Of a stretch of 56,984 nt of DNA, positions 42,486 to 51,565 are shown piece after piece (the stretch's first letter is position 1; the number at the start of each line of letters is the position of its first letter). The translations under genes and the position numbers were made by a program. The stretch lies in NCBI GenBank assembly GCA_017962665.1, contig JAGCUU010000018.1, positions 1 to 56,984 of the forward strand, read 5' to 3'. The notes below the pieces were generated by a model that was not told where the DNA came from, searched no databases, and saw nothing but the letters and a program-made list of their open reading frames with translations. Source of the DNA: Bacteroidales bacterium. GTDB taxonomy: Bacteria; Bacteroidota; Bacteroidia; Bacteroidales; P3.

Positions 42486-45400
42486 ATGAAAAAAATCGTT
42501 TCCGTTATAGCCGCTGTCTGCATGGCATTAACCATGACAGCTCAGAATTACCAAGTTCTACAGAGCGACTATTCGCAGATTCGCATCAGTTTTAATTCTT
42601 CCGAAATCAGCGTTACAGAAGCCAATATCTTGGATAACAGCTTCAACAGCATCGTAATGAATGGATTCTCCACGCAGAGTACTGTCGGTTTGCCTGCTCT
42701 TCCAACAATGGTAAAAATCATCGAAGTGCCTCTCGGAGACAGACTGTCATTCTCTGTAGAACGCATGGAGTGCGATACATTGGACGGCACAAACATTGGC
42801 TTAGCCAAACATGTTATCCCCGCACAGGAGTCTCGCAGCAAGAGCGACAACAGACCTATCAGCCTTTCACAGGACAAAAAAGCCTATAACACCGATTCGT
42901 TCCTGGGCGATGACTGCATTGTGATTGAAGAGATGGGTATTGCTCGAAACCGCAACCTGGCACGCATCATCTTCAACCCTATAAAATGGAACCCTGTTAC
43001 CAACAAAATAATTATCGTAAGAAACATTACGGTATCTGTCTCTCAACGTAACGTTGATATTGAGGCTACTCGCCACATGCAGCAGCTTTACGCAAGTCCG
43101 GCATTTAACAGTGGTTTGGGAACAATAAACCACCTCGGAAGCAAAGACAACTTCAGCACTGCTCCTATTCGTTATACTATTGTTGCACATAGTTCGTTCC
43201 GCGGTGCCCTTGATGAATTCGCCACATGGAAACGCCGCAAGGGATTCCTCGTCGACCTTGTATACACCGACGATGCCAACGTCGGCAACACCACCGCCAG
43301 CATCCAGAGCTATCTTCAGGGCCTTTACGATAACGCAACAGCCACCTCTCCGGCACCGACATTTGTGCTCTTTGTCGGCGACGTGGAGCAAGTGCCAGCG
43401 TTTTACCTTACCTCGCAACCTTATTCAACCGAGAGCCAATACAGCGATCTTTCATACTGCTGCTGGGCTGGCAACGACAACCTACCCGAATGCTACTATG
43501 GTCGCTTCTCAGCGAAGACACTCGAACAACTCACTCCCCAGATTTCAATGACCCTGATGTACGAACAATATACCTTCCCCGATCCTTCGTACCTCTCCAA
43601 TGCAGCCCTTATCGCCGGCGTTGACGGTGGCTATTCCGGCGACAACGGATATACCTATGGCGACCCTGCCATGGACTACGTAGCCAAATTATACGTCACT
43701 ACATCCAACGGATTCAGCAATATCACATATTACAAAAACAATACCAGCTTCACCCCGACTGGTGTAACCGTGACCGGAAGCAGCAACGCATCAACCACAG
43801 CTTCAGCCCTGCGCAACCTCTACAATAGCGGCTGCGGCTGGGTAAACTACACCGCACACGGTGGCACTACATCTTGGTCTAGCCCAAGCTTTACAACCAA
43901 CGACGCCAGTCAGATGACCAACAACGACAAACCTATGATCATGATTGGCAACTGTTGTTTGTCCAACAGTTTTCAGATTGATGCCTGTCTGGGAGAAGCC
44001 GTGCTGCGCAAAGGCAACAATGCCGGTGCCGTAGGATACATCGGAGGCAGTAACTCAACCTACTGGACCGAGGACTTCTACTGGTCGGTGGGTGTACGTT
44101 CGAACATCAGCAACACCTGCAACCCCAACTATAGTGCAGCAAACCTTGGCATGTACGACCGCCTCTACCACTCTCACAACGAAACCTTCAGCGAATGGAA
44201 CACGACTATGGGCGGACTTATCAGATCCGGAAATATGGCTGTGGAAGGCAGCAGCACATCGTCCGGAATGAAACAATACTACTGGCAAATATACCACCTT
44301 ATGGGAGACCCCTCACTGATGCCTTACTACCATGGACAAGCCTTGACAATGAATGCCACAGTACCACAGTCATTATCTGTCGGAATGAGCAGCATGAGCA
44401 TCACCGCTGTACCCTTTGCCTATATCGGATTCACCGACAATAACCACGAACTGGTTGGAGCAGCATATGCCGACGCCAACGGCAACGCCACACTCAACTT
44501 TGACGCCATCATCAATCCAGGCGTATACGAAATAGTCATCACCGCCCAAGGCTACCAGCCTTTCATCCAGAACGTCAACGTCATTCCTATGGGAGCTTAT
44601 GTCAGTGCAATGTCAATGACCGCCAACGAAACACTGGTTGCCGGAGGCAATATCAACTTCAACGTCACCCTTAGAAACGTCGGAGTAGAAAATGCAAACG
44701 ATATCTCCATTGAATTCCAGAACGCCGACGGCACACTGCTTATCGACACAACAGGAACCATCCCGCTGGGAACCTCACTGAATGTCAACCAAGAAATAAC
44801 ACTCAACAATATCTGTACCTCTCAGATATGGGGTAATGTAACCGACCAAAGCGAAGCTGCCATTCAGGTTGTTGTGCGTTGGGGCAATACCTCCAACACC
44901 ATGTCGCGCAAGACTTTCCTTTTCACTGTCAATGCCGACAACATCAAGATGCAGAATTTCAATTTCTCCAACAACTTCAACCAAGGCAATACATCCACAC
45001 TTACCGTTGAGAACATGAACATTGGCCACACCACTCTTCAGAGCGCCACTATCACAATGATCAGCCTCGACCCGTCAATGGAGATAACCAACAACACCAG
45101 CAATATAAGCTCTCTCCAACCTGGACAGTCACTCTCCACCACTTTCGATGTCACTCTTAACGGCACCGTTCCCGAGAACCGCGCCGTACCATTCCTCCAG
45201 ATTGTCGACAACGGACAACGAGTCAACAAAGACACCATCAAAGTAATCTTCGGCCAGGACAACAGCCTTATCACATTCGAAGGCAACAGCTGGGGTGGCG
45301 TCACCTGGACCAACGGAAACTATCCTTGGGAGCTCACCACACAGAACGTCTATGCAGGAAACTACTGTGCACGTTCTAAAACCTGGTCAAGCTATGCCGG

Positions 45401-46304
45401 CAATTCAAAGAATTCCGAGCTCTCCCTCACCTGGACATCAATCGCTGACGACTCCATCAGTTTCTTCAGCAACGTGTCATCTGAGAGCAACTACGACTAC
45501 TTCCGTTTCTACATCGACGGAGTCAAGAAAGAAGAAAAAAGTGGCACCGACAACAACTGGAGCCGCAGTGCCTACTTCGTCTCTGCAGGCACCCATACAT
45601 TCAAATTCTCTTATGAGAAGAATGGCTCCCAGAGCAGAGGAAGCGACTGCGCCTGGATTGACAACATCCATCTGCCTATCAACGGAACACTTTACGTCTA
45701 TACACTCGACAGCACCTGCCAAGGCAGCACCTACGAATTCTGCGACAGCACTATAAACACCGCCGACCTTGCCAACGGCATTTACCAATTCTCGCATTCT
45801 GAAGGCAATTCTGTCTACTGTCTCACCCTCGTGGTCACCCCAGTACCCCAAGTGACTATCAGCGGCGGCGACGTAACAATCCGCGCCGGCGAGACTGTAC
45901 GCCTGACCGCATCTGGCGCCGAGAACTACCTGTGGAGTAGCGGTGAAACCAACGCCATTATTGACGTATACCCGACCGAAACCACCACCTATACCGTAAT
46001 AGGATACAGCGGAAGCTGCACCTCTGAAGCCTCTACAACAATCACAGTAGAAGGGTCAATTGGAATCGACAATGCCTCGACAACCACAAACTACACGCTT
46101 TACCCGAACCCCACACACAACATTCTTTATATCAAGGGTAACGAGATTAGCCGAGTTGTTATCACCGACATTACCGGTAGACAGATGATGGATTCTTCAA
46201 ACAGCAACACCATTGATTTATCCAACCTGACAAACGGAGTTTACTTCATCACCATCTACAACGAAATCGGTGAAAAAAACAATTACAAGATTATTAAAAA
46301 ATAA
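42486..46304 (+). CDS. gingipain-like C25 cysteine peptidase, T9SS cargo
   Basis: A 1272-residue secreted protein. Signal peptide (ending TAQNY), a gingipain-type propeptide (to about residue 225), and a C25 catalytic domain: RYTIVAHSSFRGALDEFATWKRRKG, FVLFVGDVEQVPAF, the catalytic His458 in NYTAHGGTTSW, and the Cys in MIGNCCLSNSF (Cys490/491). Ig-like repeats follow, then a MAM/cleaved-adhesin-like domain (LITFEGNSWGG to SDCAWIDNIHLP), another Ig-like segment (VTISGGDVTIRAGETVRL), and a type A sorting domain from YPNPTHN to KNNYKIIKK. In Porphyromonas such proteins are surface virulence proteases; here only the family and export route are supported. Confidence 0.94.
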   Translation: MKKIVSVIAAVCMALTMTAQNYQVLQSDYSQIRISFNSSEISVTEANILDNSFNSIVMNGFSTQSTVGLPALPTMVKIIEVPLGDRLSFSVERMECDTLDGTNIGLAKHVIPAQESRSKSDNRPISLSQDKKAYNTDSFLGDDCIVIEEMGIARNRNLARIIFNPIKWNPVTNKIIIVRNITVSVSQRNVDIEATRHMQQLYASPAFNSGLGTINHLGSKDNFSTAPIRYTIVAHSSFRGALDEFATWKRRKGFLVDLVYTDDANVGNTTASIQSYLQGLYDNATATSPAPTFVLFVGDVEQVPAFYLTSQPYSTESQYSDLSYCCWAGNDNLPECYYGRFSAKTLEQLTPQISMTLMYEQYTFPDPSYLSNAALIAGVDGGYSGDNGYTYGDPAMDYVAKLYVTTSNGFSNITYYKNNTSFTPTGVTVTGSSNASTTASALRNLYNSGCGWVNYTAHGGTTSWSSPSFTTNDASQMTNNDKPMIMIGNCCLSNSFQIDACLGEAVLRKGNNAGAVGYIGGSNSTYWTEDFYWSVGVRSNISNTCNPNYSAANLGMYDRLYHSHNETFSEWNTTMGGLIRSGNMAVEGSSTSSGMKQYYWQIYHLMGDPSLMPYYHGQALTMNATVPQSLSVGMSSMSITAVPFAYIGFTDNNHELVGAAYADANGNATLNFDAIINPGVYEIVITAQGYQPFIQNVNVIPMGAYVSAMSMTANETLVAGGNINFNVTLRNVGVENANDISIEFQNADGTLLIDTTGTIPLGTSLNVNQEITLNNICTSQIWGNVTDQSEAAIQVVVRWGNTSNTMSRKTFLFTVNADNIKMQNFNFSNNFNQGNTSTLTVENMNIGHTTLQSATITMISLDPSMEITNNTSNISSLQPGQSLSTTFDVTLNGTVPENRAVPFLQIVDNGQRVNKDTIKVIFGQDNSLITFEGNSWGGVTWTNGNYPWELTTQNVYAGNYCARSKTWSSYAGNSKNSELSLTWTSIADDSISFFSNVSSESNYDYFRFYIDGVKKEEKSGTDNNWSRSAYFVSAGTHTFKFSYEKNGSQSRGSDCAWIDNIHLPINGTLYVYTLDSTCQGSTYEFCDSTINTADLANGIYQFSHSEGNSVYCLTLVVTPVPQVTISGGDVTIRAGETVRLTASGAENYLWSSGETNAIIDVYPTETTTYTVIGYSGSCTSEASTTITVEGSIGIDNASTTTNYTLYPNPTHNILYIKGNEISRVVITDITGRQMMDSSNSNTIDLSNLTNGVYFITIYNEIGEKNNYKIIKK

Positions 46305-46334
46305 TTAAGTTCAAATAACAAAAACACATTTAAC

Positions 46335-46380
46335 TCGGTCGGATTGGAGTTTTTCTCCCAATCCGACCGAATTATTTATT
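46335..46380 (+). terminator. Terminator-like inverted repeat after the C25 gene
   Basis: CGGTCGGATTGG (46336-46347) pairs with CCAATCCGACCG (46358-46369), followed by an AT-rich AATTATTTATT rather than a pure T run. Confidence 0.75.
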
Positions 46381-46521
46381 GGCGAATCCAACTATCATAT
46401 TCAGATTTAAAATTCAATCAAGTTACTACAATCCAGCAATATACATATCGTACAATTTCAGAACAAAGAAAAATTTGAGAAAAAACACACAAAAAAGTGG
46501 CGAAATAACACGTTTTTATCG

Positions 46522-46529
46522 TACTTTTG
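46522..46529 (+). promoter_or_regulatory. -7 box for the decarboxylase gene
   Basis: TACTTTTG, 75 bases before the ATG at 46605. No convincing -33 box. Confidence 0.58.
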
Positions 46530-46604
46530 CAGTCGTATTTCAATCACATCCGACAAAGTCGGATTAAGCAAAAGAAATTGTTTCAACTTAAACATTTCAC
46601 AAAA

Positions 46605-48005
46605 ATGAGAAACAAATATTACGACCTGATTGACCAGACTTTTGAATTTCCGCAGGACGAATTCCGCACTGAGGATGGCGAACTCTACTTCCATGACATT
46701 CCATTGATGGAAGTAATCAAACAATATGGAACGCCACTGAAAATAACTTATCTGCCAAAAATCAGTTCTCAGATTCAAAGAGCAAAACGTCTCTTCAACG
46801 TAGCCATCGCCAAGACAGACTACAAAGGTACATACAATTACTGCTACTGTACTAAAAGCAGTCATTTCAGTTTCGTAATGGAGGAGGCTCTCAAGAACGA
46901 CATCAACCTCGAGACCTCAAGTGCATTTGATATCAACCTTATCCAAGAACTATATAACAGCGGACTGATAGACAAAAACATCTTCATTGTATGCAATGGA
47001 TTCAAACGTCAGCAGTACATCGACAATATCGCCGAGATGTACAAGGACGGCTTCCACAACATCGTTCCCATCATCGACAACAAACACGAGATGACCATGC
47101 TTGACGAAGCAGTGCAAAACCCTGAAGTTCCAATGAAGATAGGTATACGAATTGCTGCCGAGGAAGAGCCCAAATTCGATTTCTACACCTCCCGTCTTGG
47201 CATCCGTTACAACGATATCGTCTCCTTCTACGAAGAAGTGATAAAGGACAACCCGAAGTACACATTCAAAATGCTGCACTTCTTTATCAATACAGGCATT
47301 CGCGACACAGCATATTATTGGAACGAGCTATCAAAATGCGTTAACGTTTACTGCGATCTGAAACATGTATGTCCGGAACTTGACTCGCTTAACATAGGAG
47401 GTGGATTTCCCATCAAGAGTTCTCTGGCGGCAAATTACGACTACGAATACATGGCGGAAGAGATTCTTGCCCAAATAAAGAACATCTGCAGCACCCGCAA
47501 TGTGGAAGAGCCGAATATTTTCACAGAATTCGGTTCGTTCACTGTAGGGGAAAGCGGTGCAACACTGTACAGCATACTTGACCAGAAACAGCAGAACGAC
47601 CGTGAGTCGTGGTATATGATTGACTCGTCGTTCATCACCACACTTCCTGACACATGGGGCATCAACCAGAGATTCATCATGCTCCCTATCAACCACTGGG
47701 ACTGCGAATACCAACGCGTATTTCTCGGCGGACTGACTTGTGACAGTCAGGACTACTACAATGCCGACTCCCACGCCAACGCCATCTTCCTGCCCAAACT
47801 GCAGAAAGACGAACCTCTATACATTGGCTTCTTCCACACCGGAGCCTATCAGGAAAGCCTCGGCGGCTATGGAGGAATACAACACTGCCTGATTCCGGCA
47901 CCCAAACACATCATCATTGACAAAGATGAAAACGGCGACTACACAACAAAACTCTTCGCCAAAGAACAGAGCCATAAATCAATGCTTAAGATTTTAGGAT
48001 ACTAA
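46605..48005 (+). CDS. speA: fold-type III PLP decarboxylase, probable arginine decarboxylase
   Basis: 466 residues from the ATG at 46605; a frame extended to 46527 would begin inside the promoter region. The PLP lysine is in YCYCTKSSHFSFVM, the phosphate-binding glycines in LNIGGGFPIKSS, and the second-subunit Cys in GGLTCDSQDYYNAD. This is the alanine-racemase-like decarboxylase group annotated as arginine decarboxylase in Flavobacteria and relatives. It would give agmatine for polyamine synthesis. No agmatinase or other polyamine gene is adjacent, so the substrate (arginine rather than diaminopimelate or carboxynorspermidine) rests on family resemblance. Confidence 0.82.
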   Translation: MRNKYYDLIDQTFEFPQDEFRTEDGELYFHDIPLMEVIKQYGTPLKITYLPKISSQIQRAKRLFNVAIAKTDYKGTYNYCYCTKSSHFSFVMEEALKNDINLETSSAFDINLIQELYNSGLIDKNIFIVCNGFKRQQYIDNIAEMYKDGFHNIVPIIDNKHEMTMLDEAVQNPEVPMKIGIRIAAEEEPKFDFYTSRLGIRYNDIVSFYEEVIKDNPKYTFKMLHFFINTGIRDTAYYWNELSKCVNVYCDLKHVCPELDSLNIGGGFPIKSSLAANYDYEYMAEEILAQIKNICSTRNVEEPNIFTEFGSFTVGESGATLYSILDQKQQNDRESWYMIDSSFITTLPDTWGINQRFIMLPINHWDCEYQRVFLGGLTCDSQDYYNADSHANAIFLPKLQKDEPLYIGFFHTGAYQESLGGYGGIQHCLIPAPKHIIIDKDENGDYTTKLFAKEQSHKSMLKILGY

Positions 48006-48042
48006 ATAAAGGTTAACGGTTAAAGATGTGTGATGTAAGATA
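48006..48042. repeat. Fragment related to the dispersed repeat's tail
   Basis: AAAGGTTAACGGTTAAAGATGTGTGATGTAAG recalls the AACGGTTAAAG...AAAGATGT...GATGTAAG end of copy A (29283-29340) and the AAAGATGTGTGATGT just before the right-end copies (56632). The CGCG core is missing. Confidence 0.55.
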
Positions 48043-48080
48043 CTTTACTATATAAGATAACAATATTAATAAGATAAAAA

Positions 48081-48800
48081 ATGAAAAAAATTGCATTCTT
48101 TTCCGCAATCGTGCTGTTGCTGGCAGCAACATCTTGCAAAGACAGGAACAGCATTGTCGTAAATGCCGACGCCACACCACAACTGAACAATATCAACGAT
48201 AGTCTGAGCTGGGCTCTTGGCTTTTCAATGGCGCAGAATCTCGCCGCCACAGGAGTAGAAATAAACAGGGAAGTACTGTTCCAATCCATCTGCGCCACCC
48301 TTGACAGCAAGCAACAGCCTATGACACAACGAACCACCACCGAGCTGCTCATGGACCTTGAACAGCGTGCAGCAATGAACCGCATGCAAAACAGCGAGGC
48401 ACAAATGAAAGAGGTACGAGCCCGCGAAGAGGTCTATTTCAGTAAACTGATGCAAGATAACCCAAATGTCAAAAAAAGCGACATGGGATTCTATTATGAG
48501 ATACTCAAACAAGGCAATGGGAAAATCGGACAAATTGGCAACATCGTTGTCTTCGACTACAAAGGACTGCTAACCAATGGCCAAATTTTCGACCAAACCT
48601 ATGGAAACCGCGATGCAATCACCCATGTCATTGACGACGGCATGATGCCAGGACTTACTGAAGCATTTTGCATGATGCCCGCTGGGAGCACCTACAGGTT
48701 CTATTTCCCCTGCGAAATGGGATTCGGCGCAAAAGGAACGGCAGATATTCCACCCTATGCAACTTTAATCTATGAGATTGAACTACACGAAGTAAAATAA
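48081..48800 (+). CDS. FKBP-type peptidyl-prolyl isomerase lipoprotein
   Basis: A 239-residue lipoprotein (signal ending ATSC, Cys19). Residues 30-125 form the helical dimerisation region of Mip/FkpA-type isomerases (LSWALGFSMAQNLAATGVEIN). The FKBP domain (about 130-238) includes GNIVVFDYKGLLTNGQIFDQTYGN, IDDGMMPGLTEAFCMMPAGSTYRFYFP and IPPYATLIYEIELHEV. It is likely periplasmic, helping folding of exported proteins. The gene is followed by a strong terminator. Confidence 0.93.
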   Translation: MKKIAFFSAIVLLLAATSCKDRNSIVVNADATPQLNNINDSLSWALGFSMAQNLAATGVEINREVLFQSICATLDSKQQPMTQRTTTELLMDLEQRAAMNRMQNSEAQMKEVRAREEVYFSKLMQDNPNVKKSDMGFYYEILKQGNGKIGQIGNIVVFDYKGLLTNGQIFDQTYGNRDAITHVIDDGMMPGLTEAFCMMPAGSTYRFYFPCEMGFGAKGTADIPPYATLIYEIELHEVK

Positions 48801-48823
48801 CTGACAGACAAAATCATTTTTAC

Positions 48824-48881
48824 AAAGGTCACGGCATAGAGCACTACTGCTCAAATAATTATGCCGTGACCTTCCTTTTTT
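48824..48881 (+). terminator. Branched intrinsic terminator after the FKBP gene
   Basis: A 14-bp perfect stem (AAGGTCACGGCATA at 48825-48838 with TATGCCGTGACCTT at 48860-48873) with an inner GAGCA/TGCTC hairpin at 48839-48852, followed by CCTTTTTT. Confidence 0.9.
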
Positions 48882-49021
48882 ACATCAACAGATATCCACA
48901 AAAGGGAAAACAGCCATCCATAACAAGAGGCGAAAACAGTGTTTGGAAAAACACTCTTGAAAAAAAATTTCATGTTATAAATCACGATTACAAGCATATA
49001 CACAAGAACCAATAAAAAATA

Positions 49022-49053
49022 TTTGGTCAATTCAAAATAATGTTGTTACTTTG
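49022..49053 (+). promoter_or_regulatory. Promoter for the CreD cluster
   Basis: TTTG (49022-49025), 20-bp spacer, TTACTTTG (49046-49053), 26 bases before the ATG. The -7 box is a one-base variant of TAnnTTTG. Confidence 0.5.
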
Positions 49054-49078
49054 CATCACAAAGTACTCTTAAAATACA

Positions 49079-49702
49079 ATGGACAACAACGAAGCAATAA
49101 AAGACCTACGCGACATTCGTGCAATGATGGAAAAATCATCGCGTTTCCAAGCCATAAGCGGTTGGGGATTGACAATAATAGGAATCTTAGCCCTTACTGC
49201 GTCATGGATAGCCCATGCCATCTTCTCCGAAACGGGTGGTACACTATTCGGCGACACCGAAAGACTGTGGGCACACAAGACTCAGGTGGCGGTATACGGT
49301 TCGATGATATTGGTGTGCATTTGCGGACTGATAGTTTTTCTATCTTCGATGATAATGGCGAGGAGGAAAGGCATTGACTTCAAATTTGACAACACCATGC
49401 GACGGGTGTTGATAAACTTCACGGTGCCATTGCTTGCCGGAGGACTGTTGTGCCTTGCTCTTGTAATGCAACATCACTACGGACTGACATCGTCGATAAT
49501 GTTGATATTCTACGGTCTTGCACTAATCAACTGCCATCACTTCTCACATCCGACACTCGGACTGCTTGGATATCTGGAGCTCCTGTTAGGATTGATTGAC
49601 TGCTTTGTAGCCACCCATGCTCTCCTGTTCTGGACAATCGGATTCGGAGTCCTGCATATTGTCGCGGGTATCAGTTTCATTATTAAAGAGAGAAAGAAAT
49701 GA
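49079..49702 (+). CDS. membrane protein of the CreD cluster
   Basis: A 207-residue protein with a short cytoplasmic N-terminus (DNNEAIKDLRDIRAMMEKSSRF) and about six hydrophobic segments, beginning ISGWGLTIIGILALTASWIAHA and ending ALLFWTIGFGVLHIVAGISFII. It precedes a winged-helix regulator and CreD in Bacteroidota clusters, as here. Its 3' end overlaps the regulator gene by 4 bp, so they are coupled. Role unknown. Confidence 0.82.
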   Translation: MDNNEAIKDLRDIRAMMEKSSRFQAISGWGLTIIGILALTASWIAHAIFSETGGTLFGDTERLWAHKTQVAVYGSMILVCICGLIVFLSSMIMARRKGIDFKFDNTMRRVLINFTVPLLAGGLLCLALVMQHHYGLTSSIMLIFYGLALINCHHFSHPTLGLLGYLELLLGLIDCFVATHALLFWTIGFGVLHIVAGISFIIKERKK

Positions 49703-50031
49703 AAACAGGTGGACAGGATACGAAGCCTGCGACAATATCAATCACAAGGCTGAACAAAGCTTTCGAAAGCAGGGTACGTCTTGGAGTCATGTCAGTGCTT
49801 ATGGTTAATGACAGCGCCGACTTCACGACTCTCAAACAACTGCTGGAACTTACCGACGGCAACTTGTCGAGTCACACCCGCGCCCTGGAGGAATTGGGAT
49901 ACATAAGCTGCGAGAAAAGGTTTATCGGTCGCAAGCCAAACACCGTTTTCAGCGTAACAGACAAAGGACGCGAAGCTTTCCAGGAGCACCTTTCCGCTTT
50001 GGAGAAACTTATTGGAGACTGCGATAAATGA
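49699..50031 (+). CDS. winged-helix transcriptional regulator (HTH_34 type)
   Basis: A 110-residue DNA-binding protein. The winged helix is visible: LNKAFESRVRLGVMSVLMVNDSADFTTLKQLLELTDGNLSSHTRALEELGYIS, followed by a wing (CEKRFIGRKPNTVFSVTDKGREAF). The size and order match the small single-domain HTH_34/MarR-ArsR-like regulators. It probably controls its own cluster (membrane protein and creD). It overlaps the upstream gene by 4 bp. Confidence 0.9.
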   Translation: MKTGGQDTKPATISITRLNKAFESRVRLGVMSVLMVNDSADFTTLKQLLELTDGNLSSHTRALEELGYISCEKRFIGRKPNTVFSVTDKGREAFQEHLSALEKLIGDCDK

Positions 50032-50120
50032 GTTTTTTTTTGCCCTATATGCTTTGGAATTCAAAGTTCTTTAAAAAGAAAAATACACACAATAAATTAA
50101 TAATCAACAATAAACACACA

Positions 50121-51482
50121 ATGGAAAATAATGAAACCAACGGGCAGAACGTAATGCAGGCAGCCCGTCCTGCAGACAACGGCACACAGTCAACACTGCC
50201 AAACAGCAATGTAAAAAAAGAAAAAACAGGGACAAAATTAGTTGTCATTTCCTTAATCTGCATATTGCTGTTGATACCATGGTTCTATATAAAGTATATG
50301 ATATCCGACCGTGACAATACCAGGAGACAAGCAAAAAACGAAGTAACTGAAAAATGGGGCGGCAGACAGTTGATAAAAGGCCCTGCCATAAAAGTAAATT
50401 GTTCAAATCCGATAATCATTATGCCGGATAGCCTGAACATCAATGCCGATGTTACAACGCAACAACTTCACCGAGGAATTTACGATTTCACTGTATTTGA
50501 ATCTACCATAGAGATGGAAGGCACCTTCGCATTGCCAAAAACCGAAGGCCAAAAGCTAAACGACAATATAGCAAAAAGCAAATGCACCATGCAGATTGAA
50601 CTCGGTTCACTAAAAGACCTTTCGGACAACCCAGTAATAGAGATAAATGGCAGAAAAATAGACAACCAATACATCAATTTCAACGACAACATATTGGAAT
50701 GGAGTTATAATCCAGAAGTATTACTCGAAGGTGCTGAAACAAAATATCACATCACAATGAAATTGAAGGGATCCAACAAACTAAGTTTCATGCCTACCGG
50801 CAACACAACAACAGCCAGAATGCATTCAAACTGTGCGACCCCTTCATTCGGCGGAAGATTCCTTCCCACAGAAAGAAAAGTCACGGATGAAGGATTTGAT
50901 GCTGAATGGCGCATATTGGCAATAAACAGAAGTATTCCGCAGGTCGTTAGCAAAAGTCAATGGGACAACATACGTTCAGAATGTTATTCGGACTATGACG
51001 AGTACATCATTGATGGAGACAACATCTTCAGCATAGAACTCAGGAAACCGGTGGAGCAATACCACCAAAACGAGCGAGCAGTGAAATACGCCTACCTGAT
51101 TATTCTGCTGACCTTTGCTGTGGTTTTCTTCATAGAGGTGCGCCGCAGCAACCCGATACATCCAGTCCAGTACCTGCTCATCGGCATAGCCATAATGCTT
51201 TTCTATACCCTCCTACTATCATTCTCCGAACAATTGTCATTCCTCGTTGCATATATTATAGCTTCGATAATGACAATAGGGCTGCTGAGCTACTACCTTG
51301 GCGCAATAATGCATGAACGCAAAATCGGGTTATTGATTGGAGGAATACTGACTGCCGTCTATTCATTCATCTACATCCTTCTTCAACTCGAGAATCTGGC
51401 GTTGATGGTTGGAAGTATAGGACTGTTTATCATCCTGACAATAATAATGACTGCATCGAAGAGAATCGAGTGGTACAAATAG
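50121..51482 (+). CDS. creD: CreD-like inner membrane protein
   Basis: 453 residues from the ATG at 50121 (MENNETNGQN); a frame reading back to 50028 overlaps the regulator and starts in an A-rich spacer. Order: polar N-terminus, TM1 (LVVISLICILLLIPWFYIKYMI), a large periplasmic region with CreD-like RGIYDFTVFESTIEMEG and LSFMPTGNTTTARMHSNCATPSFGGRFLP, and then five C-terminal helices (YLIILLTFAVVFFIEV through SIGLFIILTIIMTA) with the PVQYLLIGIAIMLFYTLLLSFSE motif. In Proteobacteria CreD is linked to envelope stress, beta-lactam and colicin response; the role here is not shown. The stop is TAG. Confidence 0.9.
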   Translation: MENNETNGQNVMQAARPADNGTQSTLPNSNVKKEKTGTKLVVISLICILLLIPWFYIKYMISDRDNTRRQAKNEVTEKWGGRQLIKGPAIKVNCSNPIIIMPDSLNINADVTTQQLHRGIYDFTVFESTIEMEGTFALPKTEGQKLNDNIAKSKCTMQIELGSLKDLSDNPVIEINGRKIDNQYINFNDNILEWSYNPEVLLEGAETKYHITMKLKGSNKLSFMPTGNTTTARMHSNCATPSFGGRFLPTERKVTDEGFDAEWRILAINRSIPQVVSKSQWDNIRSECYSDYDEYIIDGDNIFSIELRKPVEQYHQNERAVKYAYLIILLTFAVVFFIEVRRSNPIHPVQYLLIGIAIMLFYTLLLSFSEQLSFLVAYIIASIMTIGLLSYYLGAIMHERKIGLLIGGILTAVYSFIYILLQLENLALMVGSIGLFIILTIIMTASKRIEWYK

Positions 51483-51497
51483 GATAAGGAATGACGC

Positions 51498-51546
51498 AAA
51501 GCAGTAGTGCTGGGATGAAACCACCCAGCACTACTGCTTTATTTAT
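51498..51546. terminator. Bidirectional terminator between creD and the beta-helix gene
   Basis: A 17-bp perfect stem (AAAGCAGTAGTGCTGGG at 51498-51514 with CCCAGCACTACTGCTTT at 51524-51540) and a 9-base loop. Confidence 0.88.
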
Positions 51547-51565
51547 AGTTCAAAAAGCCGGTCTA

